A stretch of DNA of 56,665 nucleotides from Candidatus Fermentithermobacillaceae bacterium (GCA_012837895.1 DUQH01000080.1:1-56665), one strand, 5' to 3'; numbered from the stretch's first letter, positions 46,265 to 55,215 are shown. Numbers and translations: made by a program. The notes: generated by a model not told the origin, from the letters alone.

Positions 46265-47200
46265 ATGTTGAGCAAAGTGCTTGTAATCACAGGACCGACT
46301 GCTTCGGGGAAATCGCAGTTAGCTTTGGATTTGGCCGCAACATATCCCCTTGAGATTATATCTGCAGATTCAATGCAGGTTTATCGTTATATGGACATCG
46401 GCACCGACAAAGCTACCCCAGAGGAAATGAACCGGGTGCGCCACCATTTAATCGACATAAAGTATCCCGATGAAGACTGGAGTGTGAGCGAGTTCCAGGA
46501 ACTTGCCAGAAAGGCGGTAGCTGATATCGTACACAGGGGCCGCCTGCCATGCATAGTCGGGGGTACCGGGTTCTATATAAGGGCGTTGCTGTACGATTTC
46601 CCACTGAAGGATGCACCCCCCAACAGGAAGCTGCGGCAAGAACTGAGCGACCTGGCAAAACGCCGTGGCAACGCTGTAGTCCACGATATGCTTAAACACG
46701 TCGATCCTGAGTCATACAGGAGCCTTCACCCTAATGACCTGAAAAGGGTAATAAGGGCGATTGAATATTACCAGGCGACAAACCGCCCAATATCTGAACG
46801 CAAACATCTCGAAAAAGAGCGCATCTATGACTCCCTGATGATAGGACTCAAATGGGATCGTAAAGAATTGTATGAAAGAATCGATGATAGAGTGGACGAA
46901 CAATTTAGTAGAGGGCTTGTTGAAGAAGTACTGGTTCTTGTAGATAAGGGATATTCCGAAGATCTAAATAGTATGCAAGGGTTGGGATACAAAGAGGTAT
47001 ACTGGATGCTCAAAGGGTTGGCCACAGAAGCTGAAACGAGAGCCATATTGAAAAGAAATTCCAGGAGGTTTGCGAAGAGGCAACTGACATGGTTTTCCAA
47101 GGAGGAAGGCATAATTTGGCTGCCCTTTGGTAAGCATAAGTCTCGAAATCAGCTTATAGAACAAGCCCGGCGTTTGATTGATGATTGGCTTGAAACATGA
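46265..47200 (+). CDS. miaA: tRNA dimethylallyltransferase
   Basis: MiaA transfers a dimethylallyl group to A37 of tRNAs, making the i6A substrate of MiaB. The 311-residue protein begins with the P-loop [17 protein letters not shown] and has [18 protein letters not shown] and [15 protein letters not shown], all diagnostic. ATG 46265 follows a GAGGGTGTAGGGG stretch. hfq follows 34 bases downstream, the same order as in many bacteria. Confidence 0.97.
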   Translation: MLSKVLVITGPTASGKSQLALDLAATYPLEIISADSMQVYRYMDIGTDKATPEEMNRVRHHLIDIKYPDEDWSVSEFQELARKAVADIVHRGRLPCIVGGTGFYIRALLYDFPLKDAPPNRKLRQELSDLAKRRGNAVVHDMLKHVDPESYRSLHPNDLKRVIRAIEYYQATNRPISERKHLEKERIYDSLMIGLKWDRKELYERIDDRVDEQFSRGLVEEVLVLVDKGYSEDLNSMQGLGYKEVYWMLKGLATEAETRAILKRNSRRFAKRQLTWFSKEEGIIWLPFGKHKSRNQLIEQARRLIDDWLET

Positions 47201-47234
47201 TTCATGCACCGGAGGACAACTGGAGGGAACAAAC

Positions 47235-47519
47235 ATGGGTGCGAAAAGTGCGATCAATCTTCAGGACAGCTACTTGAACCAGATCAGAAAGGACAACGTT
47301 CTTACCACAGTATACCTTGTCAACGGATTTCAACTTAAGGGTCTGGTAAAAGCTTTCGACAGCTACACGGTTCTTCTTGATGTAGACGGCAAACAAATGC
47401 TCATATACAAACATGCCATTTCCACGATCAACCCTTTAAGGCCTGTGAGCCTTTCAGTCCAGCGCGACAGGGGATCTGACGAGGATGCAATAGTAGAAGA
47501 TGAGCTCTCTCAGAGTTAA
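47235..47519 (+). CDS. hfq: RNA chaperone Hfq
   Basis: Hfq is the hexameric Sm-like RNA-binding protein for sRNA-mRNA pairing. The 94-residue protein has the Sm1 region ([20 protein letters not shown]), [18 protein letters not shown] and the Sm2 motif YKHAIST, then an acidic C-terminal tail. ATG 47235 has GGAGGG seven bases upstream; a longer frame from 47178 overlaps miaA and includes that site. Confidence 0.96.
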   Translation: MGAKSAINLQDSYLNQIRKDNVLTTVYLVNGFQLKGLVKAFDSYTVLLDVDGKQMLIYKHAISTINPLRPVSLSVQRDRGSDEDAIVEDELSQS

Positions 47520-47556
47520 GCAGCTGTAGCCGGTGTTCTGAAGCCAGATGGTCTTC

Positions 47557-47586
47557 TGGCATGAATTCAGCGCCTTTGGGTATACT
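47557..47586 (+). promoter_or_regulatory. Weak promoter candidate before the YHS gene
   Basis: TATACT (47581-47586) with a poor TGGCAT (47557-47562) 18 bases upstream. A stem GCCAGA/TCTGGC (47543-47560) sits between hfq and this element without a T-run. Confidence 0.3.
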
Positions 47587-47622
47587 CCTCTCTGAAAGCG
47601 GTGTTTTCAGGGAGGTGATAAC

Positions 47623-47841
47623 ATGCCAAGGGACCCTGTGTGTGGAATGAATGTCCGCGATCGAGACGAGTCCTTACAGTCAGAGTTCAGAGGTCAGACC
47701 TATCATTTCTGCTCAGACAGGTGTCTGGCCACCTTTGAGCAGGATCCGGAGACGTTCTCACAACTCTTGGAGGATGAACAATCCCAGAAGCAGAGAAAAC
47801 GCAGTAGAAAGCAAGACCAAGGGCGTGAGCGGTTTACGTAG
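47623..47841 (+). CDS. Small YHS-domain protein
   Basis: A 72-residue protein. Residues 3-48 form a YHS domain (DPVCGMNVRDRDESLQSEF, YHFCSDRCLATFEQDPE) with the metal-binding cysteine pattern C...CxxxC known from heavy-metal ATPases and other metal proteins. A basic, highly charged tail (QKQRKRSRKQDQGRERF) follows. AGGGAGGTGA precedes ATG 47623. A role in metal handling is the usual inference; no metal transporter gene is nearby. Confidence 0.88.
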   Translation: MPRDPVCGMNVRDRDESLQSEFRGQTYHFCSDRCLATFEQDPETFSQLLEDEQSQKQRKRSRKQDQGRERFT

Positions 47842-47879
47842 AGGCACTGTGTGTCTCATGGATGATTAGACAAGAGACG

Positions 47880-47892
47880 GGTACATTGTACC
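47880..47892. repeat. Perfect 13-bp palindrome
   Basis: GGTACA-T-TGTACC, a perfect inverted repeat with one central base, 38 bases after the YHS gene. It has operator-like symmetry, but no promoter can be assigned to it. Confidence 0.35.
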
Positions 47893-47929
47893 ATCGAGCA
47901 AACTATATAGCGCCAATTGTGCCAACGAT

Positions 47930-47962
47930 CAGCCTCTGCCTGCAGGAAGCAGGCGGGGGCTG
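47930..47962 (+). terminator. Strong hairpin, possible terminator after the YHS gene
   Basis: CAGCC-tc-TGCCTGC (47930-47943) pairs with GCAGGC-ggg-GGCTG (47949-47962) around loop AGGAA, then TTGTGTGTTGT. The T-run is interrupted by G, so termination may be partial. Confidence 0.5.
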
Positions 47963-48038
47963 TTGTGTGTTGTCCTCACTATCATACCTGCATCTTGATG
48001 CGTATAATGATCCGGCAACGCCAAGTCACAAGTGTTAG

Positions 48039-48971
48039 ATGTGGGGAGGAATCAAAATCGCTGTTCATGGCAACAGACCTACCCTGAAGGTTGTATCAAC
48101 CAGAGATCCCGTGCCCTCTCAGAATTCCCAGGTACAGGAACATGTGTTCAAGGGATTGATGCGCGGGAAGAGCGCTTTGGAAGAACTCAATTCCTTGGTG
48201 GGGATGTCACACATAAAAGACCTTATACTTGAAATCTACGCGTTCGCTGAAGTGCAAAGGCGCAGGAGCAAGGCCGGACTGTTACAAGAGAACACAACAC
48301 TTCATATGATCTTCAAAGGCAATCCTGGCACGGGAAAGACCACTATTGCGAGGATTCTCGGAAAACTGCTTTTTCAGGCAGGACTTCTGGCCAAAGGACA
48401 CGTGGTAGAAGTTGAACGGGCGGATCTTGTGGGCGAGTATATCGGCCATACGGCGCAGAAGACCAGGGAGAACATCCGTAAAGCTCTGGGAGGCATCCTT
48501 TTCATAGACGAAGCTTATTCTTTGGCCAGGGGCGGGGAGAAGGATTTCGGCAAGGAATGCATCGATTGTATCGTCAAAGGTATGGAAGACCACGCCAAGG
48601 AGTTAGTCGTCATCCTGGCCGGCTACCCTAAGGAGATGGAGCACTTTCTCGATACTAACCCGGGTTTGCGTTCCCGGTTTCCAATCCACCTGACCTTCCC
48701 AGATTATACGATCGATGAGCTGGTTCAAATAGGTTGCCTCATGCTTAAGAACAGGGATTACCGGCTTGCCGACGGCCTAACCCCGGTGTTCGAAACCATC
48801 ATCAGGGAGAAGGCCGGGCAAGAGTTAATCCCGTCTAACGCGAGGATGGTTAGGAACCTGATTGAAAAGGCAATCCGGAGGCAAGCTGTCAGGTTAATGC
48901 AGTGCAATTCTTTCAATAAACAAGATCTCATGACTATAGCTTCAAGGGATCTGCTTGAAGCTTCGGTGTGA
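48039..48971 (+). CDS. spoVK: SpoVK-like AAA ATPase (CbxX/CfxQ family)
   Basis: A 310-residue AAA+ ATPase with Walker A GNPGTGKTTIAR, Walker B ILFIDEAYSLARGG, sensor ILAGYPKEMEHFL and NPGLRSRFP, the signature set of the CbxX/SpoVK family. B. subtilis SpoVK is needed for late spore maturation and sits next to ynbA/hflX and ynbB as here. The start is uncertain: ATG 48039 has no ribosome binding site, while GGGGAGG (48043-48049) lies just inside without an in-frame start codon at proper distance. TATAAT at 48003-48008 may be the -10 element. Confidence 0.9.
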   Translation: MWGGIKIAVHGNRPTLKVVSTRDPVPSQNSQVQEHVFKGLMRGKSALEELNSLVGMSHIKDLILEIYAFAEVQRRRSKAGLLQENTTLHMIFKGNPGTGKTTIARILGKLLFQAGLLAKGHVVEVERADLVGEYIGHTAQKTRENIRKALGGILFIDEAYSLARGGEKDFGKECIDCIVKGMEDHAKELVVILAGYPKEMEHFLDTNPGLRSRFPIHLTFPDYTIDELVQIGCLMLKNRDYRLADGLTPVFETIIREKAGQELIPSNARMVRNLIEKAIRRQAVRLMQCNSFNKQDLMTIASRDLLEASV

Positions 48972-49074
48972 TGTCACAGCTTTGACTTGTTCACACTAAT
49001 TTCCTATCCAAATGCGGAACTTATCAGCTTTCCATCACACCCCGCACAGTTTCTGTTAAGTTCCTGTTATAGTA

Positions 49075-49080
49075 TATAAT
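49075..49080 (+). promoter_or_regulatory. Predicted -10 element before hflX
   Basis: TATAAT (49075-49080) lies 32 bases before the hflX TTG. The -35 region is poor (TTCTGT, 49051-49056, 18 bp away). Confidence 0.4.
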
Positions 49081-49111
49081 CAGTTGGGAGTGATAATCAG
49101 GAGGGAAATAC

Positions 49112-50401
49112 TTGAACAACCTCTCTGAAGCAACTAGCATGAAGGCAATTATCTGTGCCTTAGATATCAAAGCGCCCAGACTCAGGGATATGAACGAAAT
49201 ATCCCTTACGGCAGAGGAGTCAGCCCAGGAGCTTGCCCGCCTTGCCGAGACTCTTGGGCTGGAAGTGGTGGATACCGTGATCCAGGAAAGATTTTCACCT
49301 GACCCTGCCACTTACTTAGGCAAAGGCAAGGTCCAGGAGATCGCGGGGCTCGTCTCGGACAAGGGAGCTTCCTACGTGTTGATTGACGGCCAACTGTCCC
49401 CGTCCCAGTCCCACAACTTAGAAGAAGCACTTGGGGCTCTGGTGCTTGACCGGACAGAGGTCATCCTCAGGATCTTCGCCCAGCGCGCAAAGACCAAGGA
49501 AGGCAAATTACAGGTGGAACTTGCTACCCGGAGGCATGAACTTACCCGGCTTACAGGCCACGGCACAGCCATGTCCAGCTTGGGAGGGGGGATTGGCACC
49601 CGTGGACCGGGAGAGCAAAAACTGGAGATGGACCGGAGAGTCCTTAGAAGACGTATATCCCAGCTGACCAGGAGCCTGGACAAAGTACGCAGGGTAAGGG
49701 AAGGGCAGCGGAAACGCAGGAGGCAGTCGCGGATTCCACAAGTATCCCTGGTTGGCTACACCAATGCAGGGAAGTCCACTCTGTTTAGGGCGCTTACAGG
49801 CGAAGAAGTGCTGTGTGACGATATGCTTTTTGCAACACTCGACCCTTGGACCAGAAGGTGGGTTCTGCCGTCTGGAATGGTAGTGTTACTGTCTGACACT
49901 GTTGGGTTCATACAAGGGTTGCCCCACGAGCTGGTCTATGCATTCAGGGCCACTCTAGAGGAATCTCTCGAAGCAAACTTGCTTATACACGTGGTCGATG
50001 CTTCTTCAGTCACATGGATACACCAGGTTGAGACTGTAGAAGCTGTGCTGGGTGAATTAGGTGCATCCGATATTCCAACCATTACGGTGTTCAATAAGGG
50101 AGATATGCTCTCAGAGAAGGACCTGGATAATATGGTCATGGAAACCGGAGGCAGCACTCTGGCCATTTCGGCCTTGCATGGCCATGGCCTGGATGAGCTG
50201 GCTGCATTGGTTGAAGAGGAACTCCTGGCGGATTCACACCTTGTTTCCCTCTTAGTGCCTTATTCAAAGTGGGACATTGTTTCTGAAATACGCGCTTGCG
50301 GGTCAATACTTGACGAGGCACATGGAGATTCAGGAGCAGTGATTACATGCAGGTTAAGTCCTGTAGAATTCCAGAGAATAAAGAAAAAGCTTTCAGGGTG
50401 A
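49112..50401 (+). CDS. hflX: Ribosome-splitting GTPase HflX
   Basis: HflX binds 50S subunits, splits stalled or hibernating 70S ribosomes and uses GTP. The 429-residue protein has the N-terminal HflX domain (RFSPDPATYLGKGKVQEIA), a coiled-coil linker, the GGGIGTRGPGEQKLE motif and a G domain with GYTNAGKSTLF (G1), DTVGFI (G3) and FNKGD (G4). TTG 49112 follows AGGAGGG. Same order as B. subtilis spoVK-ynbA(hflX)-ynbB. Confidence 0.96.
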   Translation: MNNLSEATSMKAIICALDIKAPRLRDMNEISLTAEESAQELARLAETLGLEVVDTVIQERFSPDPATYLGKGKVQEIAGLVSDKGASYVLIDGQLSPSQSHNLEEALGALVLDRTEVILRIFAQRAKTKEGKLQVELATRRHELTRLTGHGTAMSSLGGGIGTRGPGEQKLEMDRRVLRRRISQLTRSLDKVRRVREGQRKRRRQSRIPQVSLVGYTNAGKSTLFRALTGEEVLCDDMLFATLDPWTRRWVLPSGMVVLLSDTVGFIQGLPHELVYAFRATLEESLEANLLIHVVDASSVTWIHQVETVEAVLGELGASDIPTITVFNKGDMLSEKDLDNMVMETGGSTLAISALHGHGLDELAALVEEELLADSHLVSLLVPYSKWDIVSEIRACGSILDEAHGDSGAVITCRLSPVEFQRIKKKLSG

Positions 50402-50408
50402 TGTGACA

Positions 50409-51722
50409 TTGAGATTGCACCATAGTCAGTTTGATGTATCACAGAACACGTTTGAACTAGCGCAGGACTGTATCGCCGGATTATCAGATGTTTGGAAACG
50501 CATAGATGATCTCGTGTTTTCAAATCAGGCCAGGGTACTGCGAGCTTTTGGCAACACCAGGGTGTCACTTTCGCACATGTGGCCTTCCACCGGCTATGGG
50601 TACGGGGACGCTGGCCGGGACGGTTTGGAACAGTTGTTCGCCGAGGTGTTTGGCGGAGAGTCGTCCCTTGTGAGGCTCGCCTGGACCTCTGGAACCCACG
50701 TCCTTAAGACTGCCCTTTTCGGGCTCTTGCGCCCGGGGGATGTACTCCTGTCAGTTACCGGAACACCCTACGAAACTCTCCGGCCTGTAATAGGCATTTC
50801 CTCTCAGGAAAGCGAGGTTTCAGGCAACAGTTTGATCGGTCTGGGTGTTGGGTACCGTGAGTGTTCGTGCCTGGTTGATTTTGAGTCAGGACTGATTGAC
50901 AGCAATGATCTAGAGAACGCGCTGGCTCAACACATTACCCAGGATAACACGGTGATCCTCGTTCAACGTTCAAGAGGGTATTCAAGCAGGAAGACTATTT
51001 CAATGGAATCTCTCAAGAGGTTCATGGAAATCGTAGGCAGACGATGGCCTAATGTCATGACCTTTGTGGATAATTGCTACTGTGAGTTTACCGATGTCTA
51101 TGAACCACCGGCGCTTGGCGTATCAATTACTGCAGGTTCACTCATTAAGAACCCCGGAGGCGGGTTGGCAGCCACAGGAGGGTATGTGGTAGGACATAAG
51201 AAGTACGTAAATCTAGTCGCAGAGTCCTTATATGCTCCAGGGCTTGGAAGTGATGCAGGAAGTAATCCATACGGATACAGGGATGTGTACCAGGGGTTGT
51301 TTCTCGCGCCAAAGGTAGTGGGCGAGGCTCTTAAGGGGGCGTGTTTCGCATCCCTGTTTTTCAGCAAGTTGGGTTACAAGACAGATCCGGGGCCTTTTGA
51401 AAGCAGGGGGGACATTGTGCAGCAGATCATAATGGAAAAGCCTGAGGCGCTGATAGCTCTTGCCAGGGCGGTGCAAGCTGCTTCGCCTGTGGATTCGTTT
51501 GCTTCACCTGAACCGTGGGATATGCCTGGATATTCCCACCCGGTAATCATGGCGGCAGGGACGTTTGTGCAAGGGGCATCGATAGAATTCTCTTGCGATG
51601 GGCCCTTCATCCCTCCTTATTCTGCTTACCTCCAGGGAGGGCTTACAAAGGAGCACGTGGTTTATGCATGTATGAAGGCGAAAGATGCTTTAGATGCGCT
51701 GGAAATAATCCCTGATCGATAA
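50409..51722 (+). CDS. ynbB: YnbB-like PLP-dependent enzyme (aluminium-resistance / methionine gamma-lyase family)
   Basis: A 437-residue fold-type I PLP enzyme. The cofactor lysine lies in GSLIKNPGGGLAATGGY, and LAWTSGTHVLKTALFGLL is the phosphate-binding region. COG4100 members are annotated as aluminium-resistance or methionine gamma-lyase-like proteins; the true reaction is unknown. TTG 50409 is preferred: AGGGTGA at 50395-50401 is seven bases upstream, while GTG 50403 is too close. It starts just after the hflX stop and is likely co-transcribed; it is convergent with lexA. Confidence 0.9.
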   Translation: MRLHHSQFDVSQNTFELAQDCIAGLSDVWKRIDDLVFSNQARVLRAFGNTRVSLSHMWPSTGYGYGDAGRDGLEQLFAEVFGGESSLVRLAWTSGTHVLKTALFGLLRPGDVLLSVTGTPYETLRPVIGISSQESEVSGNSLIGLGVGYRECSCLVDFESGLIDSNDLENALAQHITQDNTVILVQRSRGYSSRKTISMESLKRFMEIVGRRWPNVMTFVDNCYCEFTDVYEPPALGVSITAGSLIKNPGGGLAATGGYVVGHKKYVNLVAESLYAPGLGSDAGSNPYGYRDVYQGLFLAPKVVGEALKGACFASLFFSKLGYKTDPGPFESRGDIVQQIIMEKPEALIALARAVQAASPVDSFASPEPWDMPGYSHPVIMAAGTFVQGASIEFSCDGPFIPPYSAYLQGGLTKEHVVYACMKAKDALDALEIIPDR

Positions 51723-51762
51723 TGGCGGGAAAGACGCGCAAGCTATTGCATCAAGCCACGTT

Positions 51763-52374
51763 CTAGTGGAGGGAGCGGTACAACCCTATCACTTTGCCTA
51801 GTATCCTGACGTCCTTTGAGATGATTGGGCTCATTTCCGGGTTCTCAGGCTGTAGCCTGATGGCTCCTTCCTCTTTGTAAAAGGTTTTTACTGTAGCTTC
51901 ATCGTCAATGAGCGCTACTACAATATCGCCATTATCTGCAGTTTCTTGCTGTCTTACAAGCACAAGATCCCCGTCATGGATACCGGCGCCGATCATGCTG
52001 TCGCCTTCAACCTGAAGCATGAATACGTTCTCGCTTCTCACAAATGAGCGTGGAAGAGGCACAAATTCTTCTATGTTCTCAACAGCAAGCACAGGCACGC
52101 CGGCACGGACCATGCCTACTACAGGAACCATTACAGTCGGTGCAGCTTGTTCATGTACGTTATCTCCTACTATGGCATAGGCGCGGGATTTCTGGGCAGC
52201 CTTGAGCAGATACCCCTTGCGTTCAAGGGTTCTAAGATGACTATGCACGGTAGCTGTAGATTTGAGGCCTAGCTTTTTCCCCAGTTCCCTGACTGAGGGT
52301 GGATAGCCGGTTTCGTGGATGTGCTGCCGGATAGTCTCGAGTACCCTGGCTTGCTGGTAAGTGAGCTTTTCCAT
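51763..52374 (-). CDS. lexA: LexA repressor
   Basis: LexA represses the SOS genes and cleaves itself when RecA filaments form. The 203-residue protein has a winged helix (PPSVRELGKKLGLKSTATVH), the cleavage site A91-G92 (MVRAGVPVLAVEN), catalytic S126 (EGDSMIG) and K163 (ATVKTFY). ATG 52374 follows AAGGAGAGG on the minus strand. A palindrome overlapping its own -35 (52454-52467) suggests autoregulation. recA lies ~24 kb upstream. Confidence 0.97.
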   Translation of the reverse strand: MEKLTYQQARVLETIRQHIHETGYPPSVRELGKKLGLKSTATVHSHLRTLERKGYLLKAAQKSRAYAIVGDNVHEQAAPTVMVPVVGMVRAGVPVLAVENIEEFVPLPRSFVRSENVFMLQVEGDSMIGAGIHDGDLVLVRQQETADNGDIVVALIDDEATVKTFYKEEGAIRLQPENPEMSPIISKDVRILGKVIGLYRSLH

Positions 52375-52427
52375 GATTACCTCTCCTTTTGAACCTGTTT
52401 GTGAGAGAAGTTATGGCTTCTGGTAAG

Positions 52428-52467
52428 AGTTTACCATCAACCCATCGCTAAAGCAAACGTCAGTTTG
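52428..52467 (-). promoter_or_regulatory. lexA promoter with overlapping LexA-box-like operator
   Basis: On the minus strand TTGCTT (plus 52451-52456) and TAAACT (plus 52428-52433) are spaced by 17 bp. The palindrome CAAAC-GTCA-GTTTG (52454-52467) overlaps the -35 and is close to the Gram-positive SOS box (CGAAC-N4-GTTCG). Confidence 0.65.
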
Positions 52468-52600
52468 GTATTGCCATGCTACTTGTACTTGTAAAGGGAT
52501 GTGATGGCAGCGCCGGCTATCACAGGCAAGCTGAATATCCAAGCGAAAAGGGGGGAAACGCTCTACTGAAACAACGAAATCGCGCAAAGGGGGAAGACCG

Positions 52601-52903
52601 ATGATTGAAGACAAGTGGGAGAAAGACCAGGTGTTTCCGGATCCTCTTGGCGAAAAGCCGGATCAACCTCCGGATGAGCCCTATGAAGAAATCCTAGAAC
52701 CGCATTATCATGAGCTGGATTTGACTCAAGACACTGATGCCACAACGGACAAGGACGACCCTGGCATCGGGGATCCGGGTATGGACCCGGAAGAGGAATG
52801 GTTCTGGAAAGAACCTGAGAACTTCTGGCTCGATCAGGACATTTGGCCATGGCCCCCGGCACGGTCAAAGCGCTCGCCAAAGCCTGAAAACCCGCTGAAG
52901 TAG
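52601..52903 (+). CDS. Small acidic proline/tryptophan-rich protein
   Basis: A 100-residue protein with no recognised domain. It is strongly acidic and rich in Pro, Asp, Glu and Trp (DPEEEWFWKEPENFWLDQDI), probably disordered, with no signal peptide or membrane helix. AAAGGGGGAAG lies just before ATG 52601, supporting translation. It is divergent from lexA and lies 99 bases before the LysM gene, so it may belong with spore or envelope proteins, which is only inference. Confidence 0.65.
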   Translation: MIEDKWEKDQVFPDPLGEKPDQPPDEPYEEILEPHYHELDLTQDTDATTDKDDPGIGDPGMDPEEEWFWKEPENFWLDQDIWPWPPARSKRSPKPENPLK

Positions 52904-53002
52904 CAGGGCCAAGTAACCAAAACCATTTCAAGGACATAGGTTGAAAGAGAGACTGCCGTATGTCCCATTTCTATTGTTCCAGGGGGAGAGAGGAGAGGGG
53001 AA

Positions 53003-53857
53003 ATGACTGAGAGCACACTTCATGAGGCGTGCCACTTTATCTTTTCAACTGAAAGACAGATGGTTCCGGTACTGGAAAAATGCCTTGAACTCGCAGGCAG
53101 GCACGACTGCCTTGAAGAAGTAGATGAGCTGGTGTCTATTCACAGGCATGTGATTCACGACTGTGATGAGCTTATGGTTGTCATGGGGGTGGAGAGTACA
53201 ACTGGAGTAGTTGAGATGACCATTCCCAATGATTTTGCGACTTGTATCATAGTTATTCACAGGCACTTTGTAAGGGTAATCGATGACGGGTACATCATTA
53301 TCGATCCACGCGCTTCCGATCCTGGCCAAAAGTCGGTGCTTGAGAGGGTAACAGGGCGGAAGGCAGAGCAAATGCGGTTGCTGCGGAGGATCGCTGCGAA
53401 ATGCGGAATAAGCCTCTCAGACGAGGATGACGACCCATCATCAAGACGGCCTGACAGGCGTCCTGAGATGCCTGAAAGGCCTAGGGAAAGAACAGAGTAT
53501 GTGGTCCAACAAGGCGATACCATGTTCAGCATCGCCAGGAAGTTCGGTGTGCCCCTTGAAGTCCTTATACGTGCTAACCCGCAAGTCCGCAACCCGGACA
53601 TGATAATAGTGGGAGAAATAATCATTGTGCCAAGGGGACCCCATCATGAGCACCGTCCAGACCGCGACCATGACCACCGCCCTGAGTATGGCAGGAGGTA
53701 TGTTGTGAGGCAGGGGGACACTATGTTCCTTATAGCTCAAAGGTTCGCTATCAACCTGTCCGAGCTTATTGCATTCAACCCTCAAATCGAAGACTCAAAT
53801 GTACTGGTACCGGGGCAGATAGTACTGATCCCGACATCAGGCGGGGCAGTTGGCTAG
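53003..53857 (+). CDS. Protein with helical N-domain and two LysM domains (spore coat/SafA-like)
   Basis: A 284-residue protein. Residues ~1-135 are helical and His/Cys-rich (HEACHFIF, VSIHRHVIHDCDELM, CIIVIHRHFVRV), hinting at a four-helix or metal-binding bundle. Two LysM domains follow (165-210, YVVQQGDTMFSIARKFGVPL; 232-277, YVVRQGDTMFLIAQRF), separated by a His/Arg/Asp-rich linker. No signal peptide is visible, as in spore coat proteins such as SafA that enter the forespore coat from the mother cell; this role is inferred. GGGAGAGAGGAGAGGGG precedes ATG 53003. Confidence 0.85.
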   Translation: MTESTLHEACHFIFSTERQMVPVLEKCLELAGRHDCLEEVDELVSIHRHVIHDCDELMVVMGVESTTGVVEMTIPNDFATCIIVIHRHFVRVIDDGYIIIDPRASDPGQKSVLERVTGRKAEQMRLLRRIAAKCGISLSDEDDDPSSRRPDRRPEMPERPRERTEYVVQQGDTMFSIARKFGVPLEVLIRANPQVRNPDMIIVGEIIIVPRGPHHEHRPDRDHDHRPEYGRRYVVRQGDTMFLIAQRFAINLSELIAFNPQIEDSNVLVPGQIVLIPTSGGAVG

Positions 53858-53870
53858 TACCGGAGACATG

Positions 53871-53910
53871 AGGCGGTATTTACCTGCCTCAGGGAAATAC
53901 CGCCTTCTAT
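53871..53910 (+). terminator. Terminator between LysM and NlpC/P60 genes
   Basis: An 11-bp perfect stem AGGCGGTATTT (53871-53881) / AAATACCGCCT (53895-53905), loop of 13, between two convergent genes. TCTATCC follows on the plus strand; the perfect symmetry lets it act in both directions. Confidence 0.75.
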
Positions 53911-53955
53911 CCTGCAAGGACAAACTGAGCACCGACGACCTGACTCCTGGGTACA

Positions 53956-55215
53956 TTACCTTATTATCCTGCGGCCTTCAAGAAATTTGTCATGTAAGGA
54001 TGCTGAGTAATCTGAATGGGAAGGATTAAAGCTGTTAATGGCTACACCTCCCGAACTCCCTGAATGGATATACCGGTAATCACCGATGTAAATCCCTACG
54101 TGAGACGGGCCAGGCCTGTATGTTTCGAAAAACACAAGATCGCCCGGCTCAAGTTCTTCTATCAACTTCACCGGGGTGCCCTGTTCATATTGGAGGTCTG
54201 CGTCTCTCCTGAGGTGATAGCCATTCATCTTGAAACAGAATTGAGTGAACCCTGAGCAGTCAAATCCATAAGCAGTGCAGCCACCCCAAAGGTAGGGAAG
54301 GCCGAGGTATAGCTCAGCAGTCTCAATAACGTCAGCAGCGGTTTTTTGTTCAACAAACACACTGTCCAGGTCCGGGAAAACCATTGCACTGTCTGCCTCA
54401 ACAAAGGTGCTGCCTCCGCCGGGCAAGCTAAGTTCAATCCATCCGTGGTCAACAGACGATACTGGCAGTACAGAACCTTGTACCAACCACCTAGCGAACA
54501 ACAGGCGTCCGTCAGGGCTGTCCAAAGCTTGCGTCATCTTAGCGGTTATCAGGGCAACCTCTCCCGACCAGAAAGTATCTAGTGAATCATGATCGTAAAG
54601 CGCGATACTTGCAGGGCTCACCCAACCAAGGTAATTATCTTGCATTTGAACCAGATACCAGCCGTCCTGTTGATCTAGGACGCGCACTATATCGCCCATT
54701 CTCGCCTGGGTAACTGTGCTGCTTCCTTCCGAGCGGCCGGGAGCTTCCCCAAGGTTTATCACGGGCTGTTTGACAATTCCATATGTCTTATCGCCCAATT
54801 CAGGAGCCGGCAAGACGGTAAGGCAGTCGCTTACCGTTATCCCAGGGATCTGGGAGATCGCGTCAAACAGGGACTGTTTCAATTGTTCATCAGAAGTCTT
54901 GCCTGTCAAAGCTACTGTTCCATCCTCAACTCCCGGATCGATCTCCAAAACTGTCTCTCTGTAACACAGATTGGCTTCTTCTAGAACATCTTCTATGGCA
55001 GAGTTGACACTTGCGAGTATTTCATCATCGGAATAGGCAGGGGCGGGCTCGGAATGGGGAGGTTCAGAATGGGGAGGGGTAACTTGTTGTGCCTGCGGCT
55101 GACACCCTGCTATCAGTACCACTAGGCCTAAGAACGCCAGAAGTAGCAGTCGCTCCAAAACGAGATACCTGAATCTCACGTGTTTCCTATGCCGGCCATT
55201 AGTGCAACAATTCAC
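53956..55215 (-). CDS. NlpC/P60 lipoprotein with BON-like and SH3 domains
   Basis: A 419-residue exported peptidoglycan hydrolase. A lipobox (LVVLIAGC, C38) ends the signal peptide. After a Pro-rich linker comes a BON-like segment (~60-130), an SH3-like domain (~165-205, IVRVLDQQDGWYLVQ), and an NlpC/P60 catalytic domain with C320 (DCSGF), H372 (SHVGIYIGD) and H384. It should cut stem-peptide bonds at the cell surface. GTG 55215 has AGGAGGAG seven bases upstream on the minus strand. Its promoter region has unusual tandem repeats (55307-55354). Confidence 0.9.
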   Translation of the reverse strand: MNCCTNGRHRKHVRFRYLVLERLLLLAFLGLVVLIAGCQPQAQQVTPPHSEPPHSEPAPAYSDDEILASVNSAIEDVLEEANLCYRETVLEIDPGVEDGTVALTGKTSDEQLKQSLFDAISQIPGITVSDCLTVLPAPELGDKTYGIVKQPVINLGEAPGRSEGSSTVTQARMGDIVRVLDQQDGWYLVQMQDNYLGWVSPASIALYDHDSLDTFWSGEVALITAKMTQALDSPDGRLLFARWLVQGSVLPVSSVDHGWIELSLPGGGSTFVEADSAMVFPDLDSVFVEQKTAADVIETAELYLGLPYLWGGCTAYGFDCSGFTQFCFKMNGYHLRRDADLQYEQGTPVKLIEELEPGDLVFFETYRPGPSHVGIYIGDYRYIHSGSSGGVAINSFNPSHSDYSASLHDKFLEGRRIIR

